Assembly: GCA_016288205.1 (NCBI GenBank)
Contig: JAEEYO010000036.1
Span: forward strand, 1 to 64,000
Length of the DNA stretch: 64,000 nucleotides
Source of the DNA: Treponema sp.
GTDB taxonomy: Bacteria > Spirochaetota > Spirochaetia > Treponematales > Treponemataceae
Reading direction: 5' to 3'
The notes under the pieces were generated by a model, which was not told the origin of the DNA, did not search any database, and was given only the letters and a program-made list of their open reading frames with translations. Shown piece after piece: positions 16,680 through 26,759 of the stretch (position 1 is its first letter; each line of letters begins with the position of its first letter). The position numbers were made by a program, and so were the translations under genes.

Positions 16680-19600
16680 TTAGCTTCCTGAATAATTATA
16701 GATCCAATTTGCATCAAAAAGAGTCTCATTAGAGCGGTCTGAATATACAGACATGTCAATGTCTATCGCGTTCTTTTGTGTTACCGTTCCACGATATTTT
16801 ACAGTCGTCAGGCCGGTGCAACCACCGAATGCATGAGGTCCTATTGTTGTTACAGAAGTCGGTATAACAACGGTTGTTAAATCATCTATTCCCCAGAACG
16901 CATCTTTTGCAATCGTTGTCACCCCATTTGGGATTGTTATGCTTGTAATTGGAACATCATAATTACAGAAACCTTGCGGCACAGTTTTAAGACTAGTAGG
17001 AATATTTATTGAAGTAAGAGCATAGTTGTATCGGAAACAATTAGAGCCAATAGTTTCTATGCTGTTAGGAAGAATTACAGATGTGATATTGGGGGCATCA
17101 GCAAAAACATAGACTCCAAGTTTTTTCAAATTTGTACTTGAAGCAAAACTTATGCTCGCCATTCGTGAATGACCGAAAGCATCATTGCATATTTCCTGAA
17201 CACTTGCAGGAACTGTAAATCCACTTGTACTTGATTTGTTGTTATACATCACCAGTTTCTTTCCGTCTTTTGAATAAAGAGCATCTGTTCCATTAGAAAG
17301 ATACGGGCTATTTTCGGAAACAGTAACTTTTGCAGTAGTACCATAGAAAGTCAAATATTCCTGCGTGCCAGAAAGAGGAATAGTTGACGGTAAATGTACT
17401 TCCGTAAGATTTGTGCAATCTCTAAAAGCTTGTGAGCCAAGTGATGTCAGACCTTCTGGAAGTGTTATTTTAGAAAGCCCCATACAATCCATGAAAGCAC
17501 TTGATGGCAAAGAAGTTAGCAAAGCACCTGACAAATCGAGGATTATTCTTGTTGCATCATTGCTTGCATAAGCAGCATCTATTGCATTTTTTATGGCAGC
17601 TATATCAGCTGCTGTAAGGTTGTCGGCAATTTTTATGGTCTGATTAACGCCTCCGTTAGCAATTAGAGCAAGAGCCTTAGTTAGATAAAAGCCTCTTGCC
17701 ATTTTTTCGTGGCAAATGAACCAGTTAAAGTCATCATCCGATGTGTTATTATCTATAACTTTGATTTTTTGGGCGTACCAACTCTCAGGATCATTGGAAC
17801 CAAGCTGTATTACGGGTCTGTCTACAGTGTACAATTCATTTTTACCTGTAAGCCAGAAAGCAGTTGTTTCTGTAAGATTTTCCGTTATCTTTATCTTAAC
17901 ATTTGCGTCTTGAAGATGTACGTCATTATTTTTCTTTGCCCCAGTAGATGGAATGGAAATTCCACCGCTCATACTGAACGTCTTTGCCGCAAAAATCGCA
18001 CCACCTTGACTACCAGCAGTATTTGACTCCATGGTACCGCCGCTAATATTAAGAGCAGAAGAGGGATCAGAGCTGTTGCTAGTAAAATATATTCCCCCAC
18101 CCCTGTATGGTGTTTGATTACATTTTATCTTTCCTCCGCTCATATTTAGCATTCCGTTACTCTCAAGGCGAATACCTCCCCCCTGTCCATGATGATCGGA
18201 ATCTAAGTCATTTACGTAATTGTAAGAAATTTCACCGCTTGCAAGATACATAGAACCTTTGAGATTCACCCCACCAGCCCAATATGTGCTGTAATTTCGC
18301 TTTATTCCATAGTTTTCACTGACAGGTTCTGGTGCACCTACAGCACTGTAGCCCATGTAAACTGTACCGCTGTTATCACAATAGATTCCGCCACCAAACT
18401 GAGCTTTGTTTGCACGACCGCTTGCAGAGTCAGTGGCTACGTTTGTGCTAGTTGAGCTATCGCCTATAAGGACATCTCCGTACATGAAGAGTTTTCCACC
18501 TCCAGCGACATACACACCACCTCCACAGCGCGCCTCATTTCCAGTTACTTTTGCACCGCCCGCAAGCTTTACAGTAGCACCGTTCTTTATATATATACCT
18601 CCGCCATCACCAGTACTACCATTCCATGGGTAATAGCCGCCGGTTATTGTAAGGTGGTCTATTGTGACAGGAACCGAAGTGTCCACAGTAAGCGTAGTAC
18701 CTTTATTGCTTGCGTTCTTATTCCCATCAAGGATTCCATCAATACTCTCCCCAGTCAAAGTGAGTTTTGCAGCCATGCCATCAAGTGCACTGCTGACAGT
18801 CTGAGATCCTTTTATGGTACCAATCACATGGACCGTGTAGTCCACAGTGGGCTTATTGTAGGTCGCAATCTCAGTTACGGCCCTCTGTATCGTGGCATAG
18901 GGATGAGCCAATGTACCGTCGCCAGTTGAATTGTTTCCACCGTTATCCGTGGATGCCACCCAGATGTCGCTTGAGAATGCCTTTATGAGATAGGTCTTTT
19001 CCTCAGAATCCCTGTAGCCGGTTTTCGTCGCTTTTACCTTAAGGCACCATTGTCCGAAGGTCGTATCATGCAGGGAAGTTTGAGAGGTTATAGTATGATC
19101 ATCGGCATCATCTGCTATTTCCGTTCCTTGACAAAGTGTGTAATGCACCGTCACACCGGGACCGACAGCTACATTAGTTGTTGTCTTATTCGGGACAGAA
19201 ACTTTCACCGTAGCATAATCCTTATTTACATCAAGCTTAATATAATTATTTGCGGGGGTGCTTGAAAGCAGGTTGCCTCCCAAATCCTTTACGTCGGGAG
19301 CTTTGAGCTGGGCGTACTGAAGGTTAAGCTTGTATTTTACCTTCGCTGAATCTGTGTGATCAGGATTGCTTACCCACGTAACAAGATAATACGCATCTTC
19401 ATCAGGAAGTACTACATCCACCGGATTTGTACCGGAGATAGCGGCCTCATCAATCTTAGAAACCGTATCAGAAACCGTATCAGAATAGCCGCCCTTGTAA
19501 AGCTCATAGTGTAAAGTCACATTGCTCACAGAATTTCCTATTTCGTCATCAGTCGGAACATATATCCTTACCGTGCTTTGCTCAGCACCATCCGAGTCCG

Positions 19601-20555
19601 TGTGGAGGTAATTAACGGAACTTGTGGTGTAAAGATTATTGTCGTCATTATTTTTGACAGTGGGAGCGGAAAGGCGCGCAACGGCAGTGTCCACGGTGTA
19701 TCGGCTGCTCAGTCCCGCCTCGTCGTTAAAGCCAATGGTGTAGCTTTTATTGCCCTCGACAAAAGGCTCTCCCGTAAGAAAATAGACAGACAGCTGACTG
19801 TCATGTGTGTACCGTCTGTTTATCCGGCTAAGGTTAGGGGTCAGATCATCCGTCGTAAAGTGTGAGTCGGGAAAACTCATTACCCCGGAGCTGCTGATGC
19901 TCACAGGATAGGTCTCTCCGTTTATGGTAACGGAAACAATATCCCTGTTCCTACCATTAATTGATGGCCTGCATAAAGAAGATGTAAGTCTGTAAAATGC
20001 AAGAACAAAAGTTTCGGAGCCTGCATTATTATAACGCATAACTGCCACATTTTCGTGATCTATTTCATCAGGAGCTGAGTTGCATTTCAATTTCAACTCA
20101 TATCTGTCCGGCATGTCCCTGGGAGTCACATTTTCAGTCAGACTGATTACTCCGCCTATGTCACCGCCACATTCATGGAGGTATAAATAACTATATGGAT
20201 ATGTAAGATGAAGCACGGTAGGATCGTCTGTGTCTTGAACAATTGTAACACCGCTTTCTGTTATACCGCTTGCCGTAATAGGAAATTTTTTCGGATTCCG
20301 CATATAGAGCAGGATTTCCTTAGTCTCATCTCCCAAAGATGGAATACAAACATTCCCGTCCTTGTCAATCAAATATGACTGCACGACCTCAAAATCTTCA
20401 ACGGCCGCCGTCTCAGTATAATATTCAAGGTATTCGCGGACAGGATCATTCCACGTGGGCTGCTTACAAGCTGTGAAAATTGACAGAATCAAAACAAAAA
20501 GGGAAAAAAATCCCATTCCAAAGTATTTTTCAGCACGGACGGTAAAGTTTTTCAT
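16680..20555 (-). CDS. BspA-like leucine-rich-repeat surface lipoprotein with a parallel beta-helix-like middle region
   Basis: 1291 aa; lipobox LSIFTACKQ; repeats such as ITLPEGLTSLGSQAFRDCTNLTEVHLPS and ITIPNGVTTIAKDAFWGIDDLTTVVIPTSVTTIGPHAFGGCTGL; GGGIYIKNGATVKLAGGAKVTGNEA-type segments. Confidence 0.85.
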   Translation of the reverse strand: MKNFTVRAEKYFGMGFFSLFVLILSIFTACKQPTWNDPVREYLEYYTETAAVEDFEVVQSYLIDKDGNVCIPSLGDETKEILLYMRNPKKFPITASGITESGVTIVQDTDDPTVLHLTYPYSYLYLHECGGDIGGVISLTENVTPRDMPDRYELKLKCNSAPDEIDHENVAVMRYNNAGSETFVLAFYRLTSSLCRPSINGRNRDIVSVTINGETYPVSISSSGVMSFPDSHFTTDDLTPNLSRINRRYTHDSQLSVYFLTGEPFVEGNKSYTIGFNDEAGLSSRYTVDTAVARLSAPTVKNNDDNNLYTTSSVNYLHTDSDGAEQSTVRIYVPTDDEIGNSVSNVTLHYELYKGGYSDTVSDTVSKIDEAAISGTNPVDVVLPDEDAYYLVTWVSNPDHTDSAKVKYKLNLQYAQLKAPDVKDLGGNLLSSTPANNYIKLDVNKDYATVKVSVPNKTTTNVAVGPGVTVHYTLCQGTEIADDADDHTITSQTSLHDTTFGQWCLKVKATKTGYRDSEEKTYLIKAFSSDIWVASTDNGGNNSTGDGTLAHPYATIQRAVTEIATYNKPTVDYTVHVIGTIKGSQTVSSALDGMAAKLTLTGESIDGILDGNKNASNKGTTLTVDTSVPVTIDHLTITGGYYPWNGSTGDGGGIYIKNGATVKLAGGAKVTGNEARCGGGVYVAGGGKLFMYGDVLIGDSSTSTNVATDSASGRANKAQFGGGIYCDNSGTVYMGYSAVGAPEPVSENYGIKRNYSTYWAGGVNLKGSMYLASGEISYNYVNDLDSDHHGQGGGIRLESNGMLNMSGGKIKCNQTPYRGGGIYFTSNSSDPSSALNISGGTMESNTAGSQGGAIFAAKTFSMSGGISIPSTGAKKNNDVHLQDANVKIKITENLTETTAFWLTGKNELYTVDRPVIQLGSNDPESWYAQKIKVIDNNTSDDDFNWFICHEKMARGFYLTKALALIANGGVNQTIKIADNLTAADIAAIKNAIDAAYASNDATRIILDLSGALLTSLPSSAFMDCMGLSKITLPEGLTSLGSQAFRDCTNLTEVHLPSTIPLSGTQEYLTFYGTTAKVTVSENSPYLSNGTDALYSKDGKKLVMYNNKSSTSGFTVPASVQEICNDAFGHSRMASISFASSTNLKKLGVYVFADAPNITSVILPNSIETIGSNCFRYNYALTSINIPTSLKTVPQGFCNYDVPITSITIPNGVTTIAKDAFWGIDDLTTVVIPTSVTTIGPHAFGGCTGLTTVKYRGTVTQKNAIDIDMSVYSDRSNETLFDANWIYNYSGS

Positions 20556-20694
20556 AGCTCACCTCCATTTTAATCTAAAAAATGACAACGAAGCACTATG
20601 TATTATATAACAAATTTATCGTAACATAAATACAAGAATCTGTAAAGTTTTTAAGGAAACTCTTCAAGTTTTTTTTATGAAAATCCCCAAATTC

Positions 20695-20737
20695 TCCACT
20701 TTTCACTTTCATCTTTCCACTTTCAAGCCACTGGACA
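20695..20737 (-). repeat. heptamer-like array in the rpoZ upstream region
   Basis: ctccacttttcactttcatctttccactttcaag (GAAAGTGGAAAGATGAAAGTGAAAAGTGG on the minus strand). Confidence 0.5.
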
Positions 20738-20827
20738 TTTTTTCTTCTATATGATACAATCAATTATGAATTCAGCTTTTCCACCCGGAATTTACGTCGG
20801 CAAGGGAAAGCGGCAGGGGTTTGAAGA

Positions 20828-21031
20828 ATGATTTTTCCACTTGAAGATTTAGTAAAATACAAGGGCAGCATCTACGAGATTACGGTTGCGGCAAGCAGAC
20901 GCGCGTTCCAGCTGGCAAAACTCAACGATCCGCTGATTGAAGAGAACGACTACAAGGTGGTCTCACTCGCGGCAAAGCAGCTTTTCACAAACGAAGTTCA
21001 CTACCGCATCGAAAGCAAGCCACGTCAGTAG
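20828..21031 (+). CDS. rpoZ: DNA-directed RNA polymerase omega subunit
   Basis: 67 aa; IYEITVAASRRAFQLAKLNDPLIEENDYKVVSLAAKQLF. Confidence 0.8.
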   Translation: MIFPLEDLVKYKGSIYEITVAASRRAFQLAKLNDPLIEENDYKVVSLAAKQLFTNEVHYRIESKPRQ

Positions 21032-21036
21032 ATTCA

Positions 21037-22011
21037 ATGGAGGAAACCGGGGCAAAAATTCCCATGATTGTCATATTCGCACCGACTGCGTGTGGGAAAA
21101 CGGCTCTTGTAACGGACATTTTCGGCTCCGAAAGCAAGGGTTCCCTGGCAGGAAAGGCGGAGATAATCAGCGCGGACAGTCAGGCCGTCTACCGGTTCCT
21201 CAACATAGGTACTGCGAAACCAAGCGAAAAAGAGCAATCATCCCTCACCCATCACTTGATTGATGTGCAGACACCGGACATTCAGTTCGGCGTGGGTGAT
21301 TTTATTGACCTTGCGGACAAAGCGGCTCTGGAAATCAGGGAAAAGGGAAAAATTCCGGTCATAGTCGGTGGAAGCGGATTTTACGTGAGGAGCTTTATCC
21401 TCGGACTGCCCGAGACACCAATCAGCAAGCCCGAGATCCGTGAAAAAATCAAGGAAAGACTTAGGACCGAAGGAAACGGCAATCTCTACCACGAGCTGAA
21501 AATGGTGGACAGGGAATACGCGCGGAAGATTGACCTTCACGACGGAATCAGAATCAGCAGGGCCCTTGAAGTCTACTACTCCACCGGCAGGCCCCTCAGC
21601 TCCTACAAAATGCCCGACACCCCCAGAGCCAAATACGACTTTTGCACGATAATCCTTGAGCGGCCAAGGGAAGAGCTTTACCGAAGGATAGACCTCCGTG
21701 TGGACGCGATGTTTGAAATGGGACTCGCACAGGAAATCGAGGGTCTGAAAAAGATGGGCTACGGAAAAGACAGCCCCGGAATGAAAGCCATTGGTTACAG
21801 CGAATTTTTCACCACACCGCTCCCGGAAGATTTACCGCAGACGGAAAAACTTGCCCAAATTAAAGACCTGATTAAAAACCACAGCCGACGCTACGCAAAA
21901 AAACAATACACCATCATGCGCGACATCCCCGGAGCCATCCGCCTCCCCGCCGACGACAGACCCCAGGTAGAAAAAATCATCTCGGAGTTTCTAAAAGCTC
22001 ATTTACAATGA
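21037..22011 (+). CDS. miaA: tRNA dimethylallyltransferase
   Basis: 324 aa; IFAPTACGKTALVTDIF, EIISADSQAVYRFLNIGTAKPS, HHLIDV, VGGSGFYVRSF. Confidence 0.95.
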   Translation: MEETGAKIPMIVIFAPTACGKTALVTDIFGSESKGSLAGKAEIISADSQAVYRFLNIGTAKPSEKEQSSLTHHLIDVQTPDIQFGVGDFIDLADKAALEIREKGKIPVIVGGSGFYVRSFILGLPETPISKPEIREKIKERLRTEGNGNLYHELKMVDREYARKIDLHDGIRISRALEVYYSTGRPLSSYKMPDTPRAKYDFCTIILERPREELYRRIDLRVDAMFEMGLAQEIEGLKKMGYGKDSPGMKAIGYSEFFTTPLPEDLPQTEKLAQIKDLIKNHSRRYAKKQYTIMRDIPGAIRLPADDRPQVEKIISEFLKAHLQ

Positions 22012-22023
22012 TTTTTTATTGAC

Positions 22024-22073
22024 TTTCCACTTTCATCTTTCATCTTTCATCTTTCATCTTTCATCTTTCAACT
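22024..22073 (-). repeat. heptamer array (GAAAGAT on the minus strand) containing the stop codon of the sialate O-acetylesterase gene
   Basis: ttccactttcatctttcatctttcatctttcatctttcatctttcaac; minus-strand TGA at 22068-22070. Confidence 0.75.
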
Positions 22074-23654
22074 CGAAAACGGTGCGAGGGGGAGACCGTT
22101 GCGTCCGTACACCGTGACAGGGCCGTAATTGTACCAGGCATAGCGGGCATGCAGGGGGCGCGGGACATCGGGGGAAGAAAGCACGATTATTCCTCCCTCC
22201 TCAAAACGGAAGAGCGCTGGATAAAACTTTCCGTCCTCACCTGCGACTTCAAATCCCGTGAGATTTTCCGGCACCTTGTTTCCCTGCCTTTGCTCAAGAT
22301 ATTTGTAGTGCTCAAGGCGCTCAAAATCTTCCATATAAATAAATCCGTCCTCAGCGTTGTCGAAATACAGCACAAGCTCGTTCTCATGCGGAATGCAATT
22401 TTTGAACGAGGGTCCCTCCGCGATTTTTCTTGAGACCAATCCGTAGGCGGAGTAAAGGGCTTCCTTTTCCAGTCTCTCGCCAAGTGCCTTTTTTGATTTT
22501 GGATGAATGTCGTCGTACTGTCCCAACCCAAGGGCAACAGTCATACCCGTGTTTTTTACCGTGCGCGAAACCCATGCCTGCTGCTCGCGGATAACGCACC
22601 AGTTCTTAAAATCCTTGTCCTGACGGTAGCGGTGTTCCGGGAGCTGCACAAAGACAAACGGAAGTGTGTCATCCCCCCAGTCATGTCTCCAGCGCTCAAT
22701 CAATCTCCTGAAAAGATTTCCGTAAGATTGCGGCCTGTGGTCGTCGCTTTCCCCCTGATAATAGATAAATCCACGGAGAGTATATGGAGCCACACGGCTT
22801 ATCATGCACTCATAAAGCCCCGCAGGTCGGTACGGATTCTTGCAGCATTTTGGTCCCGGCCATCTGCATTCCCCGATTTTTTCCAGAACCTCGCTCCACT
22901 CAATCCGCGGATTCTCCTTGTAAAGGGCGTCGCTTTTTTTCTGCCACTCAGAATGGTAGGCCTCATACTCGTCATACTCTCGGCACTGCTCCTCAACGCT
23001 CTTTCCCTTCTCCGCCTCACGCTGCTCATCAAGATAGATTTTCAAATCAGCGTCCTTCTCAATGTCGCACGCGGGAATCCATGCCGCAGCCGAAGTTCCT
23101 CCCCAGTTGCACCCGATGATTCCGACGGTAACTCCCAAATCCTCAGAAAGTTTCTTGCCGAAAAAATATCCCACGGCTGACCACGCCTTTTTCTGATCCG
23201 AGTCCCAGGTCTGCCATGCCGAATTTCTTTCTCCCTCAAAAAATTTCTCGTCCATCCATGCGTTCTTCTGCGTGTAATAAAATCGCACGTTCACATCTTT
23301 CACCGACTCAAGCTCGGCAGGCCCCTCTGTGCAGTTGTGAAGCTCAAATTCCATGTTGGACTGACCTCCGGCAAGCCACACTTCACCCACGGCAATGTTT
23401 GAAAAGGATTTTTTACCACCGGCGCATGAGACCTCCAGTTTGAGCCCGTCCATAGCAGGAAGAGGGGGCAGCAGGATTTTCCACTTTCCGTCTTTCGCAA
23501 TGGAACCGTTCTCCGTGATGATTTTTCCGTCCGAATCAAAAAGAGCGGCCCTTACCTCAAGTCCGTCCCTCCCGCAGCCAAAAACAGAGATTGCACGGTC
23601 CCTTTGCAAAACCGAATTGTCCGAAAAAACAGATGCGACTGAAAAATCAACCAT
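22068..23654 (-). CDS. sialate O-acetylesterase-like SGNH/SASA-family protein
   Basis: 528 aa; SVFSDNSVLQRD, GEVWLAGGQSNMEFEL, GIIGCNWGGTSAAAWIP, YYQGESD. Confidence 0.9.
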   Translation of the reverse strand: MVDFSVASVFSDNSVLQRDRAISVFGCGRDGLEVRAALFDSDGKIITENGSIAKDGKWKILLPPLPAMDGLKLEVSCAGGKKSFSNIAVGEVWLAGGQSNMEFELHNCTEGPAELESVKDVNVRFYYTQKNAWMDEKFFEGERNSAWQTWDSDQKKAWSAVGYFFGKKLSEDLGVTVGIIGCNWGGTSAAAWIPACDIEKDADLKIYLDEQREAEKGKSVEEQCREYDEYEAYHSEWQKKSDALYKENPRIEWSEVLEKIGECRWPGPKCCKNPYRPAGLYECMISRVAPYTLRGFIYYQGESDDHRPQSYGNLFRRLIERWRHDWGDDTLPFVFVQLPEHRYRQDKDFKNWCVIREQQAWVSRTVKNTGMTVALGLGQYDDIHPKSKKALGERLEKEALYSAYGLVSRKIAEGPSFKNCIPHENELVLYFDNAEDGFIYMEDFERLEHYKYLEQRQGNKVPENLTGFEVAGEDGKFYPALFRFEEGGIIVLSSPDVPRPLHARYAWYNYGPVTVYGRNGLPLAPFSS

Positions 23655-23764
23655 AAAATGCCTCCAAAATCAAGACCAATAATATAGAAAAAAATCCGTT
23701 TTATCCATAGAAATGGAAAATTTAGCCGAATTTAACAAAAATTCTTAAATTTATCTTTCGGCAT

Positions 23765-23793
23765 TTGACAATTTGCGATTTTGGATTTATTAT
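23765..23793 (+). promoter_or_regulatory. sigma70-type promoter TTGACA-17-TATTAT
   Basis: TTGACA 23765-23770, 17-bp spacer, TATTAT 23788-23793, upstream of the 23814 ORF. Confidence 0.7.
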
Positions 23794-23813
23794 TAGAAAG
23801 AATAGGGGGCATT

Positions 23814-24650
23814 ATGGCTGGAACACAAGAAATCATCATGGGGCGAAAAACTTTTTTCTTCATGCCCGACAGCTCCATGCTTCCAGATATTTTTCTAGAA
23901 GAGTACATGGCGCGCGGTTATGAAACATACATTATAAGGGATGACAAAAGCTGCCCGCTCAGACGAAAGGTTGATTTGATCTCATCGGTCTTCACGGATT
24001 CCATACTTTTTTTCAACGTTGACTCGGAGGTTCAGGGAATCAACTGGAGAAGCTACATTGCCGAGCTGCAAAAATCATACGAGGACAGAATACTCATCGG
24101 CGTGCTGTACAAAAAAAAGGACAGCGCGGAGTCAAAGAAACATATCGAGCAGTACTATCTGTACGACCTGGGGATTCAGTGCGGGTGCATCGAGCTTACA
24201 CCGGATCCGAAAAAGAATTTCCAGCTCATTGATTCCGTCCTAAGGGCAAATCAGGCGGAGGGAAGACGAAAGACCCTCAGGGCCCCATGCGAAAGTTCCA
24301 GCTCCGTCTCCATGACCTATGAAAAGAAGGAGTATCATGGAAAAATTCTGGACATAAGCACGAACCATTTCTCATGCACGTTCACCGGAGAGCAGCCGGA
24401 GCTTTCCATCGGCACAAAGATTCAAAACATGCAGCTTTCCGTCAACGGACTTGTTTTCCACACCGACGCAATCAACTCAATGACGCGCAAAAAGGAAAAC
24501 GGAGAGATTCTGAACGTCCTTATTTTCACCAACAAGGACGGAGCGAAGGGGCTTGACGAAAACAACTACATCAACCTGCGGCACAAAATCTACCAGATAA
24601 TAGACAGCAGGGCATGGGAGCTGATGCGCACGATTTTCTCCTCAAGCTGA
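23814..24650 (+). CDS. PilZ-domain-like protein
   Basis: ATG 23814 with SD GGGGG upstream; C-terminal half RKTLRAPCESSSSVSMTYEKKEYHGKILDISTNHFSC is PilZ-like. Confidence 0.6.
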   Translation: MAGTQEIIMGRKTFFFMPDSSMLPDIFLEEYMARGYETYIIRDDKSCPLRRKVDLISSVFTDSILFFNVDSEVQGINWRSYIAELQKSYEDRILIGVLYKKKDSAESKKHIEQYYLYDLGIQCGCIELTPDPKKNFQLIDSVLRANQAEGRRKTLRAPCESSSSVSMTYEKKEYHGKILDISTNHFSCTFTGEQPELSIGTKIQNMQLSVNGLVFHTDAINSMTRKKENGEILNVLIFTNKDGAKGLDENNYINLRHKIYQIIDSRAWELMRTIFSSS

Positions 24651-24651
24651 T

Positions 24652-25584
24652 TCAGGATGTCCAGAGTCCACGGCTCATCGCTGATTCCGGTCTCCACACG
24701 GTCTTGGCCCTGAACACTTCGCTTCCGTCACTCCTGATTATGCTGTGCACGGCGCAAATTTCATCATCTTTGCATTCTTCCTCAATCACGGCCGTCCTGC
24801 AAGTCAATGTGTCGCCATAATGCGCGCTGGAGATGAAGTTTGTGTCCAGACTGGAGACAAGACGCGACGAGCAGATTTCATCCGGGACGCTGTTCAAAAC
24901 ATACTTCAAATATTCCGTATTGTTCACGTGTCCGTTCAGGTCAATCTCAAGACGCTGCGGTGTAAAAGTCCTTTCAAAGCTGAATTTCTCAGGAAGTACG
25001 ATTTTCGGAAAGCGCGTTATGCATGAGGCCTCGGAGCAAAAACCGATGTTCCCGAAATCTACGGAATCCATAGGCACAGGACGAAGAGTCTCAAGGTCAA
25101 GGAGCATCCACTGGAATTTCGCGTTCATAAAGGTCTGGCCCTTTTTCCTCTCGGCACCCGGAGTACGGCAAATCAGGGGAGTCTCCCAGTCGCTCTTTTT
25201 TCCTCCGTCGGCATAAGAAAAGCGGAAGTCGTAAAGGCTGAAAAGTCCCCTCACCTCCTCCATCCAGGACTCAAGAAGCAGGTCATCCTTCCACTCAGGA
25301 TATTCGGAAATCTCAAAATGCTGCTTCGTCACAACCCAGGTAAGTCCCTTGCGTCCCATGTGGGGAATCGTAAGTCCGTGCTCCCCGTAATGGAAGGAAA
25401 CCAGCGTCTGCGCCCAAGTGGACATTCCGACAAGCGTAAACCGAAGTTTGCCGTCTATGAATGCGGAATCCACGGCATAAGGCATTGAAAAAATATTTGA
25501 CATGGATTGAGAATAGCACAAAGCGGAAATCAAATCAAGACGCCCGGAAAAGCGACGCATTTCCACACGCATTTCCACACGCAT
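24652..25584 (-). CDS. acyl-ACP thioesterase (FatA/FatB-like)
   Basis: Up to 310 aa; double-hotdog acyl-ACP thioesterase pattern (MGRKGLTWVVTKQHFEISEYPEWKDDLLLESWM, VNNTEYLKYVLNSVP). ATG 25584 has an AAGGGGTG SD. Confidence 0.8.
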   Translation of the reverse strand: MRVEMRVEMRRFSGRLDLISALCYSQSMSNIFSMPYAVDSAFIDGKLRFTLVGMSTWAQTLVSFHYGEHGLTIPHMGRKGLTWVVTKQHFEISEYPEWKDDLLLESWMEEVRGLFSLYDFRFSYADGGKKSDWETPLICRTPGAERKKGQTFMNAKFQWMLLDLETLRPVPMDSVDFGNIGFCSEASCITRFPKIVLPEKFSFERTFTPQRLEIDLNGHVNNTEYLKYVLNSVPDEICSSRLVSSLDTNFISSAHYGDTLTCRTAVIEEECKDDEICAVHSIIRSDGSEVFRAKTVWRPESAMSRGLWTS

Positions 25585-25586
25585 TT
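25557..25586 (-). repeat. 12-bp tandem repeat carrying three in-frame ATGs at the 5' end of the acyl-ACP thioesterase gene
   Basis: Minus strand GAAATGCGTGTGGAAATGCGTGTGGAAATGCG, translated MRVEMRVEMR. Confidence 0.85.
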
Positions 25587-25658
25587 CTCACCCCTTGCCA
25601 ATTATACGAAAATTTCATAAAATAGGAGCACTTAAAATTGGAGGAAAAGGGTAACGAC

Positions 25659-26759
25659 ATGAAACTTGCGGTTGACTGCAGGATGAGCGGAAAAAGCGGC
25701 ATTGGCACTTTCATCGACGGAGTACTGCCTTTTTTTGCCAAGATGGACATTGACCTCCTTCTTGTCGGAAAATCAGAAAGCCCCGTTGAGGGAAAAACAA
25801 TCGCCTGTATCCCTTGTGACATAAAGCCATTCTCGCTCAAGGAAATTTTTGCATTTCCAAAATCCATCGCGGACAAAATCAACTCATGCGACGCATTTTT
25901 CAGCCCCTACTGCAACATTCCCGGCGGAATCCGGGTGCCTGTGGTCTGCACAATCCACGACATAGTTTTTTTGGACATTCCTTCGCTTGCTGGTAAAATC
26001 GGAACACTTGCACGAAAGATTTTCTATAAGCGCGCCATAAGACTTTCAAAGGCGGTCTGTACGGTCTCTCAGTTCAGCAAAGAAAGGATCCTCGCCCAGC
26101 TAAAATGCAGGAAGCCAATCTACATTGTGTACGGAGACGCACCGGAATATTTCCATAAGCCGATTTTGCCCGCGCCACAAAAAAAGGACACGGTGATTTT
26201 TATCGGCAACATAAAAAAACACAAGGGACTCCAGACTCTGCTCCCAGCGTTCAAAAAATTCAGGTCCCAGATTGCGGGGCAAGGAAAAAATCCACCGGAG
26301 CTGCTGATAGTCGGCTCAATGGACAATTTCAGGACAAAGGACACGTCTTTTGATGCCGCGGAACTTGAGAGCGACGGAATTAGATTCACTGGATTCATAA
26401 GCGACCAGGAACTTCACGTGCAGCTTTCACAGTCCAGACTTCTCGTGCAGCCGTCTTTATATGAAGGATTCGGCATTCCACCGCTTCAGGCACTCTACTG
26501 CGGCACACAGGCCATCATTTCCGACATTCCAGTGTTCAAGGAAATCTACGCGAATCTTCCGGTGACATTTTTCAAGGCGGGAGACTGCGAGGACCTTTGT
26601 GCCAAAATGACGGAGCTTTGGAATAATCCGGGTGAGAAAATAGATTTTGAAAGTCCGTATTCGTTTAAACTGACGGCGAAAAAAATTATTGAGTGCATCG
26701 GCAATGTCGTCGTCGGCTCGGGAAAACAGACAAACACAGAAAAAGGAATTGCTTTATGA
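25659..26759 (+). CDS. glycosyltransferase family 4-like protein
   Basis: MKLAVDCRMSGKSGIGTFIDGVLPFFAK...; QPSLYEGFGIPPLQALYCGTQAIISDIPVFKEIY is GT-B family 4-like. Confidence 0.9.
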   Translation: MKLAVDCRMSGKSGIGTFIDGVLPFFAKMDIDLLLVGKSESPVEGKTIACIPCDIKPFSLKEIFAFPKSIADKINSCDAFFSPYCNIPGGIRVPVVCTIHDIVFLDIPSLAGKIGTLARKIFYKRAIRLSKAVCTVSQFSKERILAQLKCRKPIYIVYGDAPEYFHKPILPAPQKKDTVIFIGNIKKHKGLQTLLPAFKKFRSQIAGQGKNPPELLIVGSMDNFRTKDTSFDAAELESDGIRFTGFISDQELHVQLSQSRLLVQPSLYEGFGIPPLQALYCGTQAIISDIPVFKEIYANLPVTFFKAGDCEDLCAKMTELWNNPGEKIDFESPYSFKLTAKKIIECIGNVVVGSGKQTNTEKGIAL

